Shown: in pieces, positions 52,203 to 60,932 of the stretch
Layout of the letters: each line of letters opens with the position of its first letter
How positions within the stretch are numbered: the stretch's first letter is position 1
Assembly (NCBI RefSeq): GCF_024661895.1
Contig: NZ_CP102453.1
Location: 3,160,941-3,224,940, forward strand
Length of the DNA stretch: 64,000 nt
Source of the DNA: Fundicoccus culcitae
Lineage (GTDB): Bacteria; Bacillota; Bacilli; Lactobacillales; Aerococcaceae
Reading direction: 5' to 3'
Made by a program: the position numbers and the translations under genes
The notes under the pieces: generated by a model
Database searches by the model: none
Told to the model about the DNA's origin: nothing
Seen by the model: only the letters and a program-made list of their open reading frames with translations

Positions 52203-53579
52203 ATGATGAAAATAAAAAAAATTGCAGAACAAAAGTTGCAAAAAAATGTACGTTGGCAAGCCTTAAAAATAATTCATCAAGTGGAGTATCATTCAGGCTA
52301 TTCTAATCAATTAATTGATCAGTTTTTAAGTCAATCGACTTTGAATGATGCAGATAATCGTTTGCTAGTCCAATTAGTTTATGGTGTGATTCAACGACGT
52401 TATACCTTAGATTTCTACTTAAAGGAACTTATTAAGGATAAAAAAATTGATGATTGGGTCATGAGTTTATTAAGATTATCCACTTATCAAATGGTCTATT
52501 TAGATCGTATTCCATCTTTTGCCGTTGTAAACGAAGCGGTGAATATAGCGAAAATAAACGGTCATCAAGGGTTAGCAAACTTTGTTAATGCTTTATTAAG
52601 AAGCTTTGAAAGAATGACACTCCCTGATTTTGATCAACTTGCCAATACGGTTGAACGCTTAAGTGTAGCCTATAGTATTCAACCGTGGATTGTTGAAGAA
52701 ATGATGCGACAATTTTCTGGCAATATAGAGGAAATAGAAATTGTTCTAGCTAGTCTATTAGAAGAACCTTTTGTATCAGCTAGAATCAATGCCTTACCCG
52801 AAGAAAGAGAAGAGCTACTGGCTAAATTACAAGCAGAAGGTTATGAAGTAGCAGCCAGTCCATTGAGTCCTTATGGAATTAGATGTTTTAAAGGGAATCT
52901 TATTCACTCTCAATTATTCCAACAAGGCAAAATAACCATTCAAGATGAATCATCCATGTTAGTGGCACCGCTTGGACACATTCAAGGCTCTGAACAAATT
53001 TTAGATGCCTGTGCTGCTCCAGGAGGAAAGGCGACACATATCGCCCAGTTTTTAACTTCAGGCTTATTAACGGCTTTAGATTTATCCTCAGCAAAATTAG
53101 ACCGTGCAAAAGAACATGCTGTTAGAATGGGATTGTCAGATAAAATAGATTTCCAAGTTGCAGATGCCACAAAATTCAATCCAAATTCACAAGTGTTTTA
53201 TGATATGATATACTTAGATGCACCTTGTTCTGGGTTGGGATTAATGCGACGCAAACCAGAAATTAAGTATCAAAAAAGTCCAAAAGATGTTAGCCAATTG
53301 GTATCAATTCAACTAAAACTGTTAAATCATTTAGATACGTTATTGAAAAAAGATGGAACGTTGATTTACAGCACTTGTACGACAACAACGCAGGAAAATG
53401 AGGATGTCATCACACATTTTCTAAGAGAACATCCCAATTATCAAATTGTTCCTATCTCATCAGCCGATCAAATTCCTTCAGATGTGATAACGAGTGAAGG
53501 CTATGTTCGAATTTGGCAACATCAATTTCATACTGATGGCTTTTTTATTTGTCGCTTAAAAAAGATTGAAAAGATGTAG
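52203..53579 (+). CDS. rsmB: 16S rRNA (cytosine-967-C5)-methyltransferase
   Basis: An RNA m5C methyltransferase (Sun/RsmB) with an N-terminal NusB-like domain (residues ~15-150, LVQLVYGVIQRRYTLDFYL) and a SAM-binding catalytic domain. Motifs are VLDACAAPGGKATHIA, the PCSGLGLMRRKPEIKY motif with the catalytic Cys, and LIYSTCTTTTQENEDV with the second Cys. 458 residues. Two adjacent ATGs (52203, 52206) are both possible. It lies 8 bases after fmt. Confidence 0.95.
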   Translation: MMKIKKIAEQKLQKNVRWQALKIIHQVEYHSGYSNQLIDQFLSQSTLNDADNRLLVQLVYGVIQRRYTLDFYLKELIKDKKIDDWVMSLLRLSTYQMVYLDRIPSFAVVNEAVNIAKINGHQGLANFVNALLRSFERMTLPDFDQLANTVERLSVAYSIQPWIVEEMMRQFSGNIEEIEIVLASLLEEPFVSARINALPEEREELLAKLQAEGYEVAASPLSPYGIRCFKGNLIHSQLFQQGKITIQDESSMLVAPLGHIQGSEQILDACAAPGGKATHIAQFLTSGLLTALDLSSAKLDRAKEHAVRMGLSDKIDFQVADATKFNPNSQVFYDMIYLDAPCSGLGLMRRKPEIKYQKSPKDVSQLVSIQLKLLNHLDTLLKKDGTLIYSTCTTTTQENEDVITHFLREHPNYQIVPISSADQIPSDVITSEGYVRIWQHQFHTDGFFICRLKKIEKM

Positions 53580-53597
53580 GATAACTGGAGTGAAAAA

Positions 53598-54356
53598 ATG
53601 AAAATAACTATCCGTTCTAATATAGGGAAACGTCGATCATCTAATCAGGATTATGCCGATTATTACGTTAACCAATCCGATCAGTATTTATTTATATTAT
53701 GTGATGGTGTCGGCGGACATCAAGCAGGCGATGTAGCGAGCCGAATGACAACAGATTACATCGGAGCAAAATTCAAAGAAACAGCGGCTATTACTACGAC
53801 TGATGATATGCAGCAATGGTTTAACGATATTGTGAATGAAGTGAATCAACATATTTATCAACAATCGACTGAAAATACACATTTAATCGGCATGGGAACG
53901 ACTTTGGTTATGGCCGTTGTCGTTAAGGAGCATATTATTGTCTCTCACGTTGGCGATAGTCGTGCCTATGTCTATTTTGAAGGACAATTAAAACAAATTA
54001 CCGAAGATCATTCCTTGATTAATGAATTAATTCGTACGGGCGAGATTACGGAAGCTGAAGGTCAAGTTCATCCAGGCCGTAATATTGTGACCCAATCCAT
54101 TGGTGGTTCGAATCAAGTCGAATCAGAAATTAATGTGATACCACTGACAGAGGTGGAAGTTTTAATGCTTTGTTCTGATGGATTGACCAACATGGTAAAT
54201 CAAGAAGAGTTAAGTACCATTTTTGACAATCAACGTAATGAAGAAAATTTTGGTGAACAATTAATTGAAGCAGCCAATGAAGCCGGTGGAGCAGATAATA
54301 TTACCGTTGTTCTTGTCTCTGATTGGAACCCCACTTCAGTAGAGGAGGGTGAATAA
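53598..54356 (+). CDS. stp: PP2C-type serine/threonine phosphatase
   Basis: The cytosolic Mn/Mg-dependent phosphatase partner of the PASTA kinase (Stp/PrpC/IreP). The 252 residues carry the metal-site motifs NIGKRRSSNQDYADYY, ILCDGVGGHQAGDVAS, VSHVGDSRAYVY, LMLCSDGLTNMV and GGADNITVVLV. GGAG precedes the ATG. The kinase start codon lies 2 bases after its stop, so the pair is translated together. Targets include IreB, encoded at 6.7 kb, by analogy with Enterococcus. Confidence 0.95.
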   Translation: MKITIRSNIGKRRSSNQDYADYYVNQSDQYLFILCDGVGGHQAGDVASRMTTDYIGAKFKETAAITTTDDMQQWFNDIVNEVNQHIYQQSTENTHLIGMGTTLVMAVVVKEHIIVSHVGDSRAYVYFEGQLKQITEDHSLINELIRTGEITEAEGQVHPGRNIVTQSIGGSNQVESEINVIPLTEVEVLMLCSDGLTNMVNQEELSTIFDNQRNEENFGEQLIEAANEAGGADNITVVLVSDWNPTSVEEGE

Positions 54357-54357
54357 T

Positions 54358-56346
54358 ATGGAGATAGGTGAAAAATTATCTGGTCGTTATAAAATAATCA
54401 AAACCATCGGTCAAGGTGGCATGGCTAATGTGTTTTTAGCTAGAGACTTAATTTTAGAGCGTGATGTAGCGGTTAAAGTTTTAAGATACGACTTTCAAAA
54501 CAATCAGGATGCCATTCGCCGTTTTCAACGCGAAGCTATGTCTGCTAGTCAATTATTGCACCATAATATTGTTGAGGTTTATGATGTTGATGAAGAAAAC
54601 AATCAGCAATATATTGTTATGGAGTATGTCGATGGCTATGATTTGAAGTCATTCATTAAGAAAAATGCCCCTGTTTCATTAGAATTGACGGTTTCCATTA
54701 TGAGTCAGATTTTATCTGCCATTGAGGTTGCCCACAAACATCGCATCATCCATCGTGATATAAAACCACAAAATATTTTATTAACGAAAGACAATGAAGT
54801 TAAAATTACTGATTTTGGTATTGCGATAGCATTATCAGATACCTCTATCACACAAACCAATACATTACTAGGGTCGGTCCATTATTTATCACCTGAACAA
54901 GCCAGAGGTAGCAGTGCCACAACGAAATCGGATATTTATGCGCTTGGAGTTGTTTTATATGAGTTGATTACAGGCTCTGTTCCATTTGATGGTGAATCAG
55001 CTGTTTCAATCGCTTTAAAACATTTCCAAGAATCTTTCCCGCGCATTCGAGATGAATTATCTTATGTTCCTCAAAGTTTAGAAAATGTCGTGCTAAAGGC
55101 TACGGCTAAAGATCCTAAAAACCGTTACAATACGGTCCAAGAAATGTTAAATGATTTAAGTACGAGTTTAAGTGCTAATCGAATGAATGAGCCCTTATTT
55201 GTACCAAGTAATGATTTAGATGAAACGGTAGTGTTACCCTCAATTAAACCAATTACTAAAGCACCACAAGCACTGGTAGACAAAGTCGCTCAACCTGAAC
55301 CTTTAGACGAATCGATTTATCCTAATTATGAAGAAGCAACTCCCTATGAAGAGCCTTACCGTCGTCGACGGGGAATTTTTAGAATCATCTTTATCGTTTT
55401 ACTGTTAGTAGGAATCGCCTTGGGTGGCTATTATGTTTATAATCAAGCTAGTCGCTTTGTCAATGTGCCTAATGTTAGTAATTTGTCGATTGAAGAAGCT
55501 ACTAGTTTGTTGGCAGAAAATGATTTGACGGTGAATAATATTAATCGTGTTTGGCACAATACCATTGCCACTGGTCAAGTTATTTCATCGACCCCAAATT
55601 CAAATGAACGTGTCAGACGCAATACGACAGTCGATTTGACGGTCAGTAATGGCAGAGAGCAAGTTGAGATTGGCAATTATGTCGGTGAAGATTACGAAAC
55701 CATTCGGCGTCAATTAACGCAAGCGGATTTTATTGTGGATATTCGTTGGATGGCAACTACTGATCCTGCTGAGGTGGGCATTATTCTTGAACAAAGTATT
55801 CAACCCGGCTCAAGAGTCATACCGAGTGAAACATCCATCACTTTAACGGTAGGTAATCAGGTAGATTCTGTCACCATGCAAGATTTTTATAATCTTTCCT
55901 TAGATATGGTTTATTCGTTTGCTGATGCTTTTGGAGTCTACGTTGATGTAACTTATGAATACAGTGATTTTATTCCTAGTGATCAAGTCATTAGCCAATC
56001 ACCAGTGAATGCTACCCCTTTAAGTCCTGGTGACACAATTAGCGTGGTTGTCTCTCAAGGACCTGAAGAAGAGGAAATTATTCCAACGACTGAAATAATT
56101 GATATCGAATATGTCCCTGTTTATGCTGATAATGATACGGAAATGGCCAACCCATTGCCTAATCAAATTGTGGTATATATCGGGGATAGCACCAACAATA
56201 TTAATGATGTCTATCGTGAACTGGAAATCACTGAATCCCAAAGAATTCAATTACGCTTCTTCATTCCATCCAATGGGACGGGCAATTACCGTATTTTACG
56301 TAATGGTGAAGTATACGCCGAAAGTGATGCCGTATATCCTCAATAA
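54358..56346 (+). CDS. stk: PASTA-domain serine/threonine protein kinase
   Basis: A membrane Ser/Thr kinase (PrkC/Stk/IreK type) sensing wall fragments or lipid II. The kinase domain (residues ~1-275) has GQGGMANVFLARD, Lys40 in VAVKVL, HRDIKPQNILL, DFGIA and SPEQARG. One helix follows at about 340-363 (IIFIVLLLVGIALGGYYVY), then three PASTA repeats from about residue 370 to 565. The last ~95 residues form an extra extracellular tail beginning after SQGPEEEE, with no match I recognise. ATG 54358 follows GGAGGGTG. 662 residues. Confidence 0.95.
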   Translation: MEIGEKLSGRYKIIKTIGQGGMANVFLARDLILERDVAVKVLRYDFQNNQDAIRRFQREAMSASQLLHHNIVEVYDVDEENNQQYIVMEYVDGYDLKSFIKKNAPVSLELTVSIMSQILSAIEVAHKHRIIHRDIKPQNILLTKDNEVKITDFGIAIALSDTSITQTNTLLGSVHYLSPEQARGSSATTKSDIYALGVVLYELITGSVPFDGESAVSIALKHFQESFPRIRDELSYVPQSLENVVLKATAKDPKNRYNTVQEMLNDLSTSLSANRMNEPLFVPSNDLDETVVLPSIKPITKAPQALVDKVAQPEPLDESIYPNYEEATPYEEPYRRRRGIFRIIFIVLLLVGIALGGYYVYNQASRFVNVPNVSNLSIEEATSLLAENDLTVNNINRVWHNTIATGQVISSTPNSNERVRRNTTVDLTVSNGREQVEIGNYVGEDYETIRRQLTQADFIVDIRWMATTDPAEVGIILEQSIQPGSRVIPSETSITLTVGNQVDSVTMQDFYNLSLDMVYSFADAFGVYVDVTYEYSDFIPSDQVISQSPVNATPLSPGDTISVVVSQGPEEEEIIPTTEIIDIEYVPVYADNDTEMANPLPNQIVVYIGDSTNNINDVYRELEITESQRIQLRFFIPSNGTGNYRILRNGEVYAESDAVYPQ

Positions 56347-56367
56347 CCTTTTAATAAATATCACTGC

Positions 56368-56407
56368 AAAAACCCAAACTTTTAGAGATAAAGGTTTGGG
56401 TTTTTGG
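56368..56407 (+). terminator. Terminator after stk
   Basis: AAAAACCCAAAC (56368-56379) pairs with GTTTGGGTTTTT (56394-56405), with three further weak pairs inside. Confidence 0.88.
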
Positions 56408-56520
56408 TTTAATTACTTTAAATAATTCGAGTAAATGAAGGTGTTGATAAGTAAAATTCATGTTATGATAGTATAGAAGTTTGAAAAGAAGCCAATTTAC
56501 TTAGAAAGGATTTGTTTTTA

Positions 56521-57459
56521 ATGGAAAACAATTCAATCAAACAACAAACAGGATTAATATATCAATCGATTAGTGGCTTCTACTATGTATGGTCACAAGG
56601 GGAATCATACACAACGAAGCCCAGGGGGAATTTCCGCCATCAGAAAACCAAACCATTAGTTGGGGATTATGTTGTTTTTGAAATCGATGAGCTGAACAAA
56701 GATTCAGAAAGTCGAATCATTGAAATACAACCCCGTAAAAATCAACTGGTCAGACCAAGCATTGCCAATGTTGATTATGCCTTTATTGTCATGTCATTGG
56801 TTGAACCTGATTTTTCTTATAATCTATTAGATTATTTTCTAGTTTCGATTGAACATCAACGCATTCAATCCATCATTATTCTTTCAAAATATGATTTAAT
56901 TCTTGCTGAAAAAGGGCTTGATGAAGCAAATAACTTAATTGAAGCGATTCGATCTATCTACCAACCTATAGGCTATGAAGTTATCGTTTTAGATAATACA
57001 CAAGCAAAAATTCAATCAATTATCGATGGAATTAAAGAAGGTGTTTGTGTCGTGATGGGGCAGTCAGGGGTTGGTAAATCAACGATGTTAAACCACTTAC
57101 TCCCTGAAGCTCAGATTGAAACGGCTGAAATAAGTGATTCGCTGAATCGCGGGCGGCACACCACTAGGGAAGTCACTTTATATCCTTTAGGCAAAGGTTT
57201 TGTAGCGGATACCCCAGGTTTTAGTGCGATTGATTTCGATGATATTGAAAAAGAAGAACTAGCTGATTGTTTTCCTGAAATGCGAGCGGTTAGTCATTTG
57301 TGTAAATTCAGGTCGTGTCAACACTTAAACGAACCCAATTGTGCTGTTAAAGCGGGTGTAGCTGATGGCAGTATTAGTCAAAGTAGATATCAAAATTATG
57401 AACAAATTTATGCTAAAATAGAACAAAGAAAACCAATTTATAATCGTAAAAATAGTTGA
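56521..57459 (+). CDS. rsgA: Ribosome small subunit-dependent GTPase RsgA
   Basis: A circularly permuted GTPase for late 30S maturation. The 312 residues have an N-terminal OB-fold (GLIYQSISGFYYVWSQGE), then G4-like LSKYDL, G1 VVMGQSGVGKSTMLNHL, G3 VADTPGF, and the C-terminal zinc motif CKFRSCQHLNEPNCAVK. ATG 56521 lies 10 bases after AGAAAGGA; a TTG at 56512 is too close to it. An extended -10 TGTTATGAT near 56461-56469 may start its transcript. rsgA-rpe-thiN after stp-stk is the common order. Confidence 0.95.
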   Translation: MENNSIKQQTGLIYQSISGFYYVWSQGESYTTKPRGNFRHQKTKPLVGDYVVFEIDELNKDSESRIIEIQPRKNQLVRPSIANVDYAFIVMSLVEPDFSYNLLDYFLVSIEHQRIQSIIILSKYDLILAEKGLDEANNLIEAIRSIYQPIGYEVIVLDNTQAKIQSIIDGIKEGVCVVMGQSGVGKSTMLNHLLPEAQIETAEISDSLNRGRHTTREVTLYPLGKGFVADTPGFSAIDFDDIEKEELADCFPEMRAVSHLCKFRSCQHLNEPNCAVKAGVADGSISQSRYQNYEQIYAKIEQRKPIYNRKNS

Positions 57460-57493
57460 AACAAATAAGTTATTGTAAAAGGAGAATGGATCT

Positions 57494-58135
57494 ATGAAAG
57501 TAGCACCCTCAATGTTAAGTGCTGATTTTTCAAAATTAAAAGAAGATATTCAAGAAATTGTTGATGCAGGTGCGGATTATTTACATATCGATTTAATGGA
57601 TGGACAATTTGTCCCAAACTTATCTTTTGGGCCAATGGTATATCAAAGCATTCGACCTTCGTTTGATATCGTCTTTGATGTCCATATGATGATTGACCAA
57701 CCTGAACGCTATATCGAAGAAGTAGCGAATGCCGGAGCTGATATTATTACCGTTCATGCTGAAGCAACCCATCATATACATCGTGTCTTACAACAAATCA
57801 AGTTTTTTGGTAAAAAAGCGGGTGTCGCTATAAATCCAGGTACCTCTGTTGCAATGATTGAACCCATACTTAATGAAGTGGATCTTGTTTTAGTTATGTC
57901 CGTCAACCCAGGTTTTGGTGGGCAAACTTTTATCCCATCATCCTTATCTAAAATTGAACAATTAGCTCAAATTAGAAAAGAAAATAATTATTCATATCTT
58001 ATTGAGGTTGATGGTGGTGTGAATGAATTGACTGGTAAACAGTGTTTGGAAAGTGGCGCTGATATTTTAGTGGCTGGCTCATTTATCTTTAATCATCCGA
58101 ATCGAAGAGAAGCCATCCAATTATTGCGCAATTAG
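57494..58135 (+). CDS. rpe: Ribulose-phosphate 3-epimerase
   Basis: Interconverts ribulose-5-phosphate and xylulose-5-phosphate in the pentose phosphate pathway. The 213-residue TIM barrel shows APSMLSADFSKL, HIDLMDGQFVPNLSFGP, DVHMMIDQPE, VLVMSVNPGFGGQTFIP, EVDGGVN and VAGSFIF. AAGGAG precedes the ATG. It lies 34 bases after rsgA. Confidence 0.97.
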   Translation: MKVAPSMLSADFSKLKEDIQEIVDAGADYLHIDLMDGQFVPNLSFGPMVYQSIRPSFDIVFDVHMMIDQPERYIEEVANAGADIITVHAEATHHIHRVLQQIKFFGKKAGVAINPGTSVAMIEPILNEVDLVLVMSVNPGFGGQTFIPSSLSKIEQLAQIRKENNYSYLIEVDGGVNELTGKQCLESGADILVAGSFIFNHPNRREAIQLLRN

Positions 58136-58172
58136 CTTAAATTAATATGTTGAAGAAAGGCGTAGGTTTTTA

Positions 58173-58844
58173 GTGCAAGATGAAGTGATATTTATTTGTG
58201 GAGGTGCTGGGGAACCGGCTTTAGATCAGATTGAGACGATTAAAAAGAATTATCCGTCGCATTACTATATTGGGGCTGATCGCGGTGCTTTGCGATTGGT
58301 CAAAGCGGGTTTTTTCATCGACGAAGCGGTGGGCGATTTTGATTCGGTTACGGAGCCTGAGCTACAATTGATTCAGCAAAATACCCACACCTTTGAGCGA
58401 TTTAAGGCTGAAAAAGATGATACGGATATGGAAATTGCCTTAGAATATGCCATGAAGCATAATGAAAATGCTGATATTTATATTTTTGGGGGTATTGGAG
58501 CGTTTGGTGGTCGAATGGATCATTTAATAGCTAATTTATGGTTAATTTATCAACCGAGGTTTGAACGTATAACCAATCAGTTATTTTTTATCGAAGCAAA
58601 CCATCGGGTGAACTTTTTCAAACCGGGCAGTTATCGCTTAGCTTATGTACCTAATTTTAAGTATGTATCCATCATATCATTAACTAAGGTAGTCGCCTTA
58701 ACGATTCAAGGGGCAAAATATGAATTGTCAGCGCGTGATTTTAATTATCCACGGGCTTTAATATCAAATGAATTTGTCGTGCAAAAAGATATTTGTGTAA
58801 GTTTTTCTGAAGGGATTTTAATGGTTGTCTATGCCAATGACTAG
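58173..58844 (+). CDS. thiN: Thiamine pyrophosphokinase
   Basis: Transfers pyrophosphate from ATP to thiamine to make TPP. The 223 residues show IGADRGALRLVKAG, EAVGDFDSV, the catalytic KAEKDDTDMEIALEYA, GGIGAFGGRMDHLIANLWL, and a small C-terminal TPK domain. The GTG at 58173 is 6 bases after GTAGG. It pairs functionally with the ThiT transporter in this window. Confidence 0.94.
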   Translation: MQDEVIFICGGAGEPALDQIETIKKNYPSHYYIGADRGALRLVKAGFFIDEAVGDFDSVTEPELQLIQQNTHTFERFKAEKDDTDMEIALEYAMKHNENADIYIFGGIGAFGGRMDHLIANLWLIYQPRFERITNQLFFIEANHRVNFFKPGSYRLAYVPNFKYVSIISLTKVVALTIQGAKYELSARDFNYPRALISNEFVVQKDICVSFSEGILMVVYAND

Positions 58845-58865
58845 GTAAAAGAAAGGAATTCATCA

Positions 58866-59825
58866 ATGAAAGATATTTTATTAGTGCTTACTAAAACCAA
58901 ACCGCATCAATTAGAGCGGATTAAGCAATTAGCTGTTGATTATGATGTATTAACGGTTGACGAAATCGATGAAAATGACGGTGAAAGAGTAAAAATTATT
59001 TATGGTTGGAATCGTTCTGAAGACGTTTTAGCGTTCATAAAGACTTGTGTCAATGTCAGTTGGGTACAAGCGACTTCTGCTGGCGTGGATTACTTGCCTG
59101 AGAATATTAAAAATAATGCGGATGTATTTGTAACAAATGTTAGCGGTATCCATGCAATTCCTATATCAGAAACGGTGTTTGCCTATATTTTAGGTACTTA
59201 CCGTAACTTGTTTTATAGTGCAAAGGTTCAAGCTAACAATGTATGGGATGTTCCAGACCCTAATTCCTTCCATTCTTTAACTGGAAAAACCATGCTGATT
59301 TTTGGTGCAGGGAATATTGGCGAAGAGATTGCGCGTATTGCCAAAGCTTTTCGTATGCATACGATGGGTGTCAATACTTCAGGTAAAGATCGTGCCTTTT
59401 TTGATCAAATGTATGCCTTAGATAAAAGTTTTTCAGCCATTGGCCAAGCTGATTTTGTGATTAATGCCTTGCCTGCTACGGAACTAACGAATGATTTATA
59501 TGATAAACCCTTCTTTAATGCAATGAAGGATTCGGCTTTGTTTATTAATATTGGCCGTGGCCAAGCGGTTGTTGAAGAAGCTTTGATCCATGCCTTGGAA
59601 GAGGATTTGATTGCAGGGGCATATCTTGATGTCTTTAAAAAAGAACCTCTACCTAGCGATTCTCCTCTTTGGCAAACAAAAAATCTATTAATTACACCGC
59701 ATTTTTCTGGCGTTGTTGAACATTTTCGTGATGAAATATTCCCGATTTTTGAAGAAAATCTAATTAATTTCATTGAAAAGAAAGAGCCAACAAAAAATAT
59801 TGTTAGAAGTGAACGAGGATATTAA
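58866..59825 (+). CDS. D-isomer-specific 2-hydroxyacid dehydrogenase (second copy)
   Basis: An NAD(P)-dependent dehydrogenase of 319 residues in the GhrA/phosphoglycerate dehydrogenase superfamily. The N-terminal domain is diverged (WVQATSAGVDYLP), the nucleotide-binding motif is TMLIFGAGNIGEEIARIAKAF, and the catalytic Arg, Glu and His are in INIGRGQAVV, LDVFKKEPLP and ITPHFSGV. It differs clearly from the family member at 28.4-29.4 kb. It lies 21 bases after thiN and probably shares its transcript. Substrate unknown; glyoxylate/hydroxypyruvate reduction is a possibility. Confidence 0.88.
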   Translation: MKDILLVLTKTKPHQLERIKQLAVDYDVLTVDEIDENDGERVKIIYGWNRSEDVLAFIKTCVNVSWVQATSAGVDYLPENIKNNADVFVTNVSGIHAIPISETVFAYILGTYRNLFYSAKVQANNVWDVPDPNSFHSLTGKTMLIFGAGNIGEEIARIAKAFRMHTMGVNTSGKDRAFFDQMYALDKSFSAIGQADFVINALPATELTNDLYDKPFFNAMKDSALFINIGRGQAVVEEALIHALEEDLIAGAYLDVFKKEPLPSDSPLWQTKNLLITPHFSGVVEHFRDEIFPIFEENLINFIEKKEPTKNIVRSERGY

Positions 59826-59895
59826 CCATAAAAATAGGAATACTGTAACGAAGATATTGATCTAGCGCAAAATATTACCCCTTTCAGTGGAAAAT

Positions 59896-59952
59896 AAAAA
59901 AACAAACGAATCATGAGTGAGATTTATCCATCCACGGATTCGTTTGTTTTTT
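59896..59952. terminator. Bidirectional terminator between the dehydrogenase gene and rpmB
   Basis: AAAAACAAACGAATC pairs with GATTCGTTTGTTTTT around a 24-base loop, with A- and T-tracts at the ends. Confidence 0.88.
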
Positions 59953-59982
59953 ATTTTAAAGGGCACAGCCTTTTATATAAAA

Positions 59983-60171
59983 TTATACACGTTCAACTTT
60001 ACCAGATTTCAAAGCGCGAGCTGATACCCAAACTTTTTTAGGTTTGCCATCAACCATGATGCGAACTTTTTGTAAGTTAGCTCCAAATGTACGTTTAGTA
60101 GCATTTAAAGCGTGTGAGCGGTTATTTCCAGAACGAGCTTTACGGCCGGTGTAATAACATTCTTTAGCCAT
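59983..60171 (-). CDS. rpmB: 50S ribosomal protein L28
   Basis: A 62-residue basic ribosomal protein. It begins [27 protein letters not shown] and continues with [33 protein letters not shown], typical of L28. The ATG at 60171 follows AAGGAGG; a longer frame to 60252 adds residues not found in L28. It is oriented against asp23/fakA, as in other Firmicutes. Confidence 0.96.
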   Translation of the reverse strand: MAKECYYTGRKARSGNNRSHALNATKRTFGANLQKVRIMVDGKPKKVWVSARALKSGKVERV

Positions 60172-60223
60172 TTGATTTCCTCCTTGTCTGTAGGTGCCAA
60201 TTAGGCCCTTTTCATACCGTATT

Positions 60224-60252
60224 AAGATACCATATTTTTGAAAGTTGTGCAA
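60224..60252 (-). promoter_or_regulatory. Probable promoter of rpmB
   Basis: On the reverse strand TTGCAC (60252-60247) is followed after 17 bases by TATCTT (60229-60224). Confidence 0.6.
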
Positions 60253-60372
60253 ATATATCTTGGTATTTTTGGAATGTTTTTCACCGGTTCGATGTCACAA
60301 TCTATCTCAAAGAACTTCCTTTTCATAACATCCTCATCTTCCTAAACAAACTAATAAATGTCAATTCTTAAA

Positions 60373-60401
60373 TTGCATTTATTTCGATTTTTATGTATAC
60401 T
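60373..60401 (+). promoter_or_regulatory. Promoter of the asp23/fakA-like operon
   Basis: TTGCAT and TATACT are separated by 17 bases, giving a leader of about 138 bases. The 374-base gap between rpmB and this operon holds only the two divergent promoters and the dyad at 60488-60509; no gene is seen. Confidence 0.65.
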
Positions 60402-60487
60402 GTTCAAGTTCATGTACAAATATCAAATTTTTTCATTAAATTTATTTTTTTGATGAAACTTTACGGTCAAAACACCTTAAACAGATG

Positions 60488-60509
60488 TACCATATTGGGA
60501 TTTATGGTA
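60488..60509. promoter_or_regulatory. Perfect dyad upstream of the Asp23-family gene
   Basis: TACCATA and TATGGTA are perfect inverted 7-mers separated by 8 bases; the second overlaps a TAAAAT. It lies about 40 bases before the start codon and could be an operator, though no family could be assigned. Confidence 0.35.
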
Positions 60510-60545
60510 AAATAACATATGATAGAATTTTAGGAGGATGCTAAT

Positions 60546-60902
60546 ATGGCGATAAAAATTCAAACTCCAAATGGACAAATTTCTTTGAGTAACGATGTCA
60601 TTGCAACGGTTGTAGGTGCTGCTGTAACGGATAATTACGGTGTTGTAGGTATGGTGAGTAAAAATTTATTTCGTGATAACATTATTGAAATTTTAAGAAA
60701 AGAAAATTATTCTAAGGGTGTAGTTATTTCGCAAGATGGCGATGATATTGCAGTCGACGTCTATATTTTCGTAATTTATGGAACAAAAATTTCAGTGATC
60801 TGTCAAAATATTCAACAAGCTGTGAAATATAATGTGGAACAGTTATTAGGGTTTGAGCTTAGCTATGTAAATGTACATGTTCAAGGAGTTAAAGTTGATT
60901 AG
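60546..60902 (+). CDS. Asp23/Gls24 family protein (YloU-like)
   Basis: A 118-residue cytosolic protein of the Asp23/Gls24 family, close to YloU. Features are ISLSNDVIATVVGAAVTDNYGVVGMVSK near the N-terminus, VDVYIFVIYGTKISVICQNIQQAVKYNVEQLLG, and VNVHVQGVKVD at the end. AGGAGG precedes the ATG. It is 30 bases before the fakA-like gene, a pairing conserved in Firmicutes and linked to envelope/lipid homeostasis, though the precise role of YloU is unclear. Confidence 0.92.
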   Translation: MAIKIQTPNGQISLSNDVIATVVGAAVTDNYGVVGMVSKNLFRDNIIEILRKENYSKGVVISQDGDDIAVDVYIFVIYGTKISVICQNIQQAVKYNVEQLLGFELSYVNVHVQGVKVD

Positions 60903-60932
60903 GCAATCGACTGTTTATGAGGAGGATTAAGG

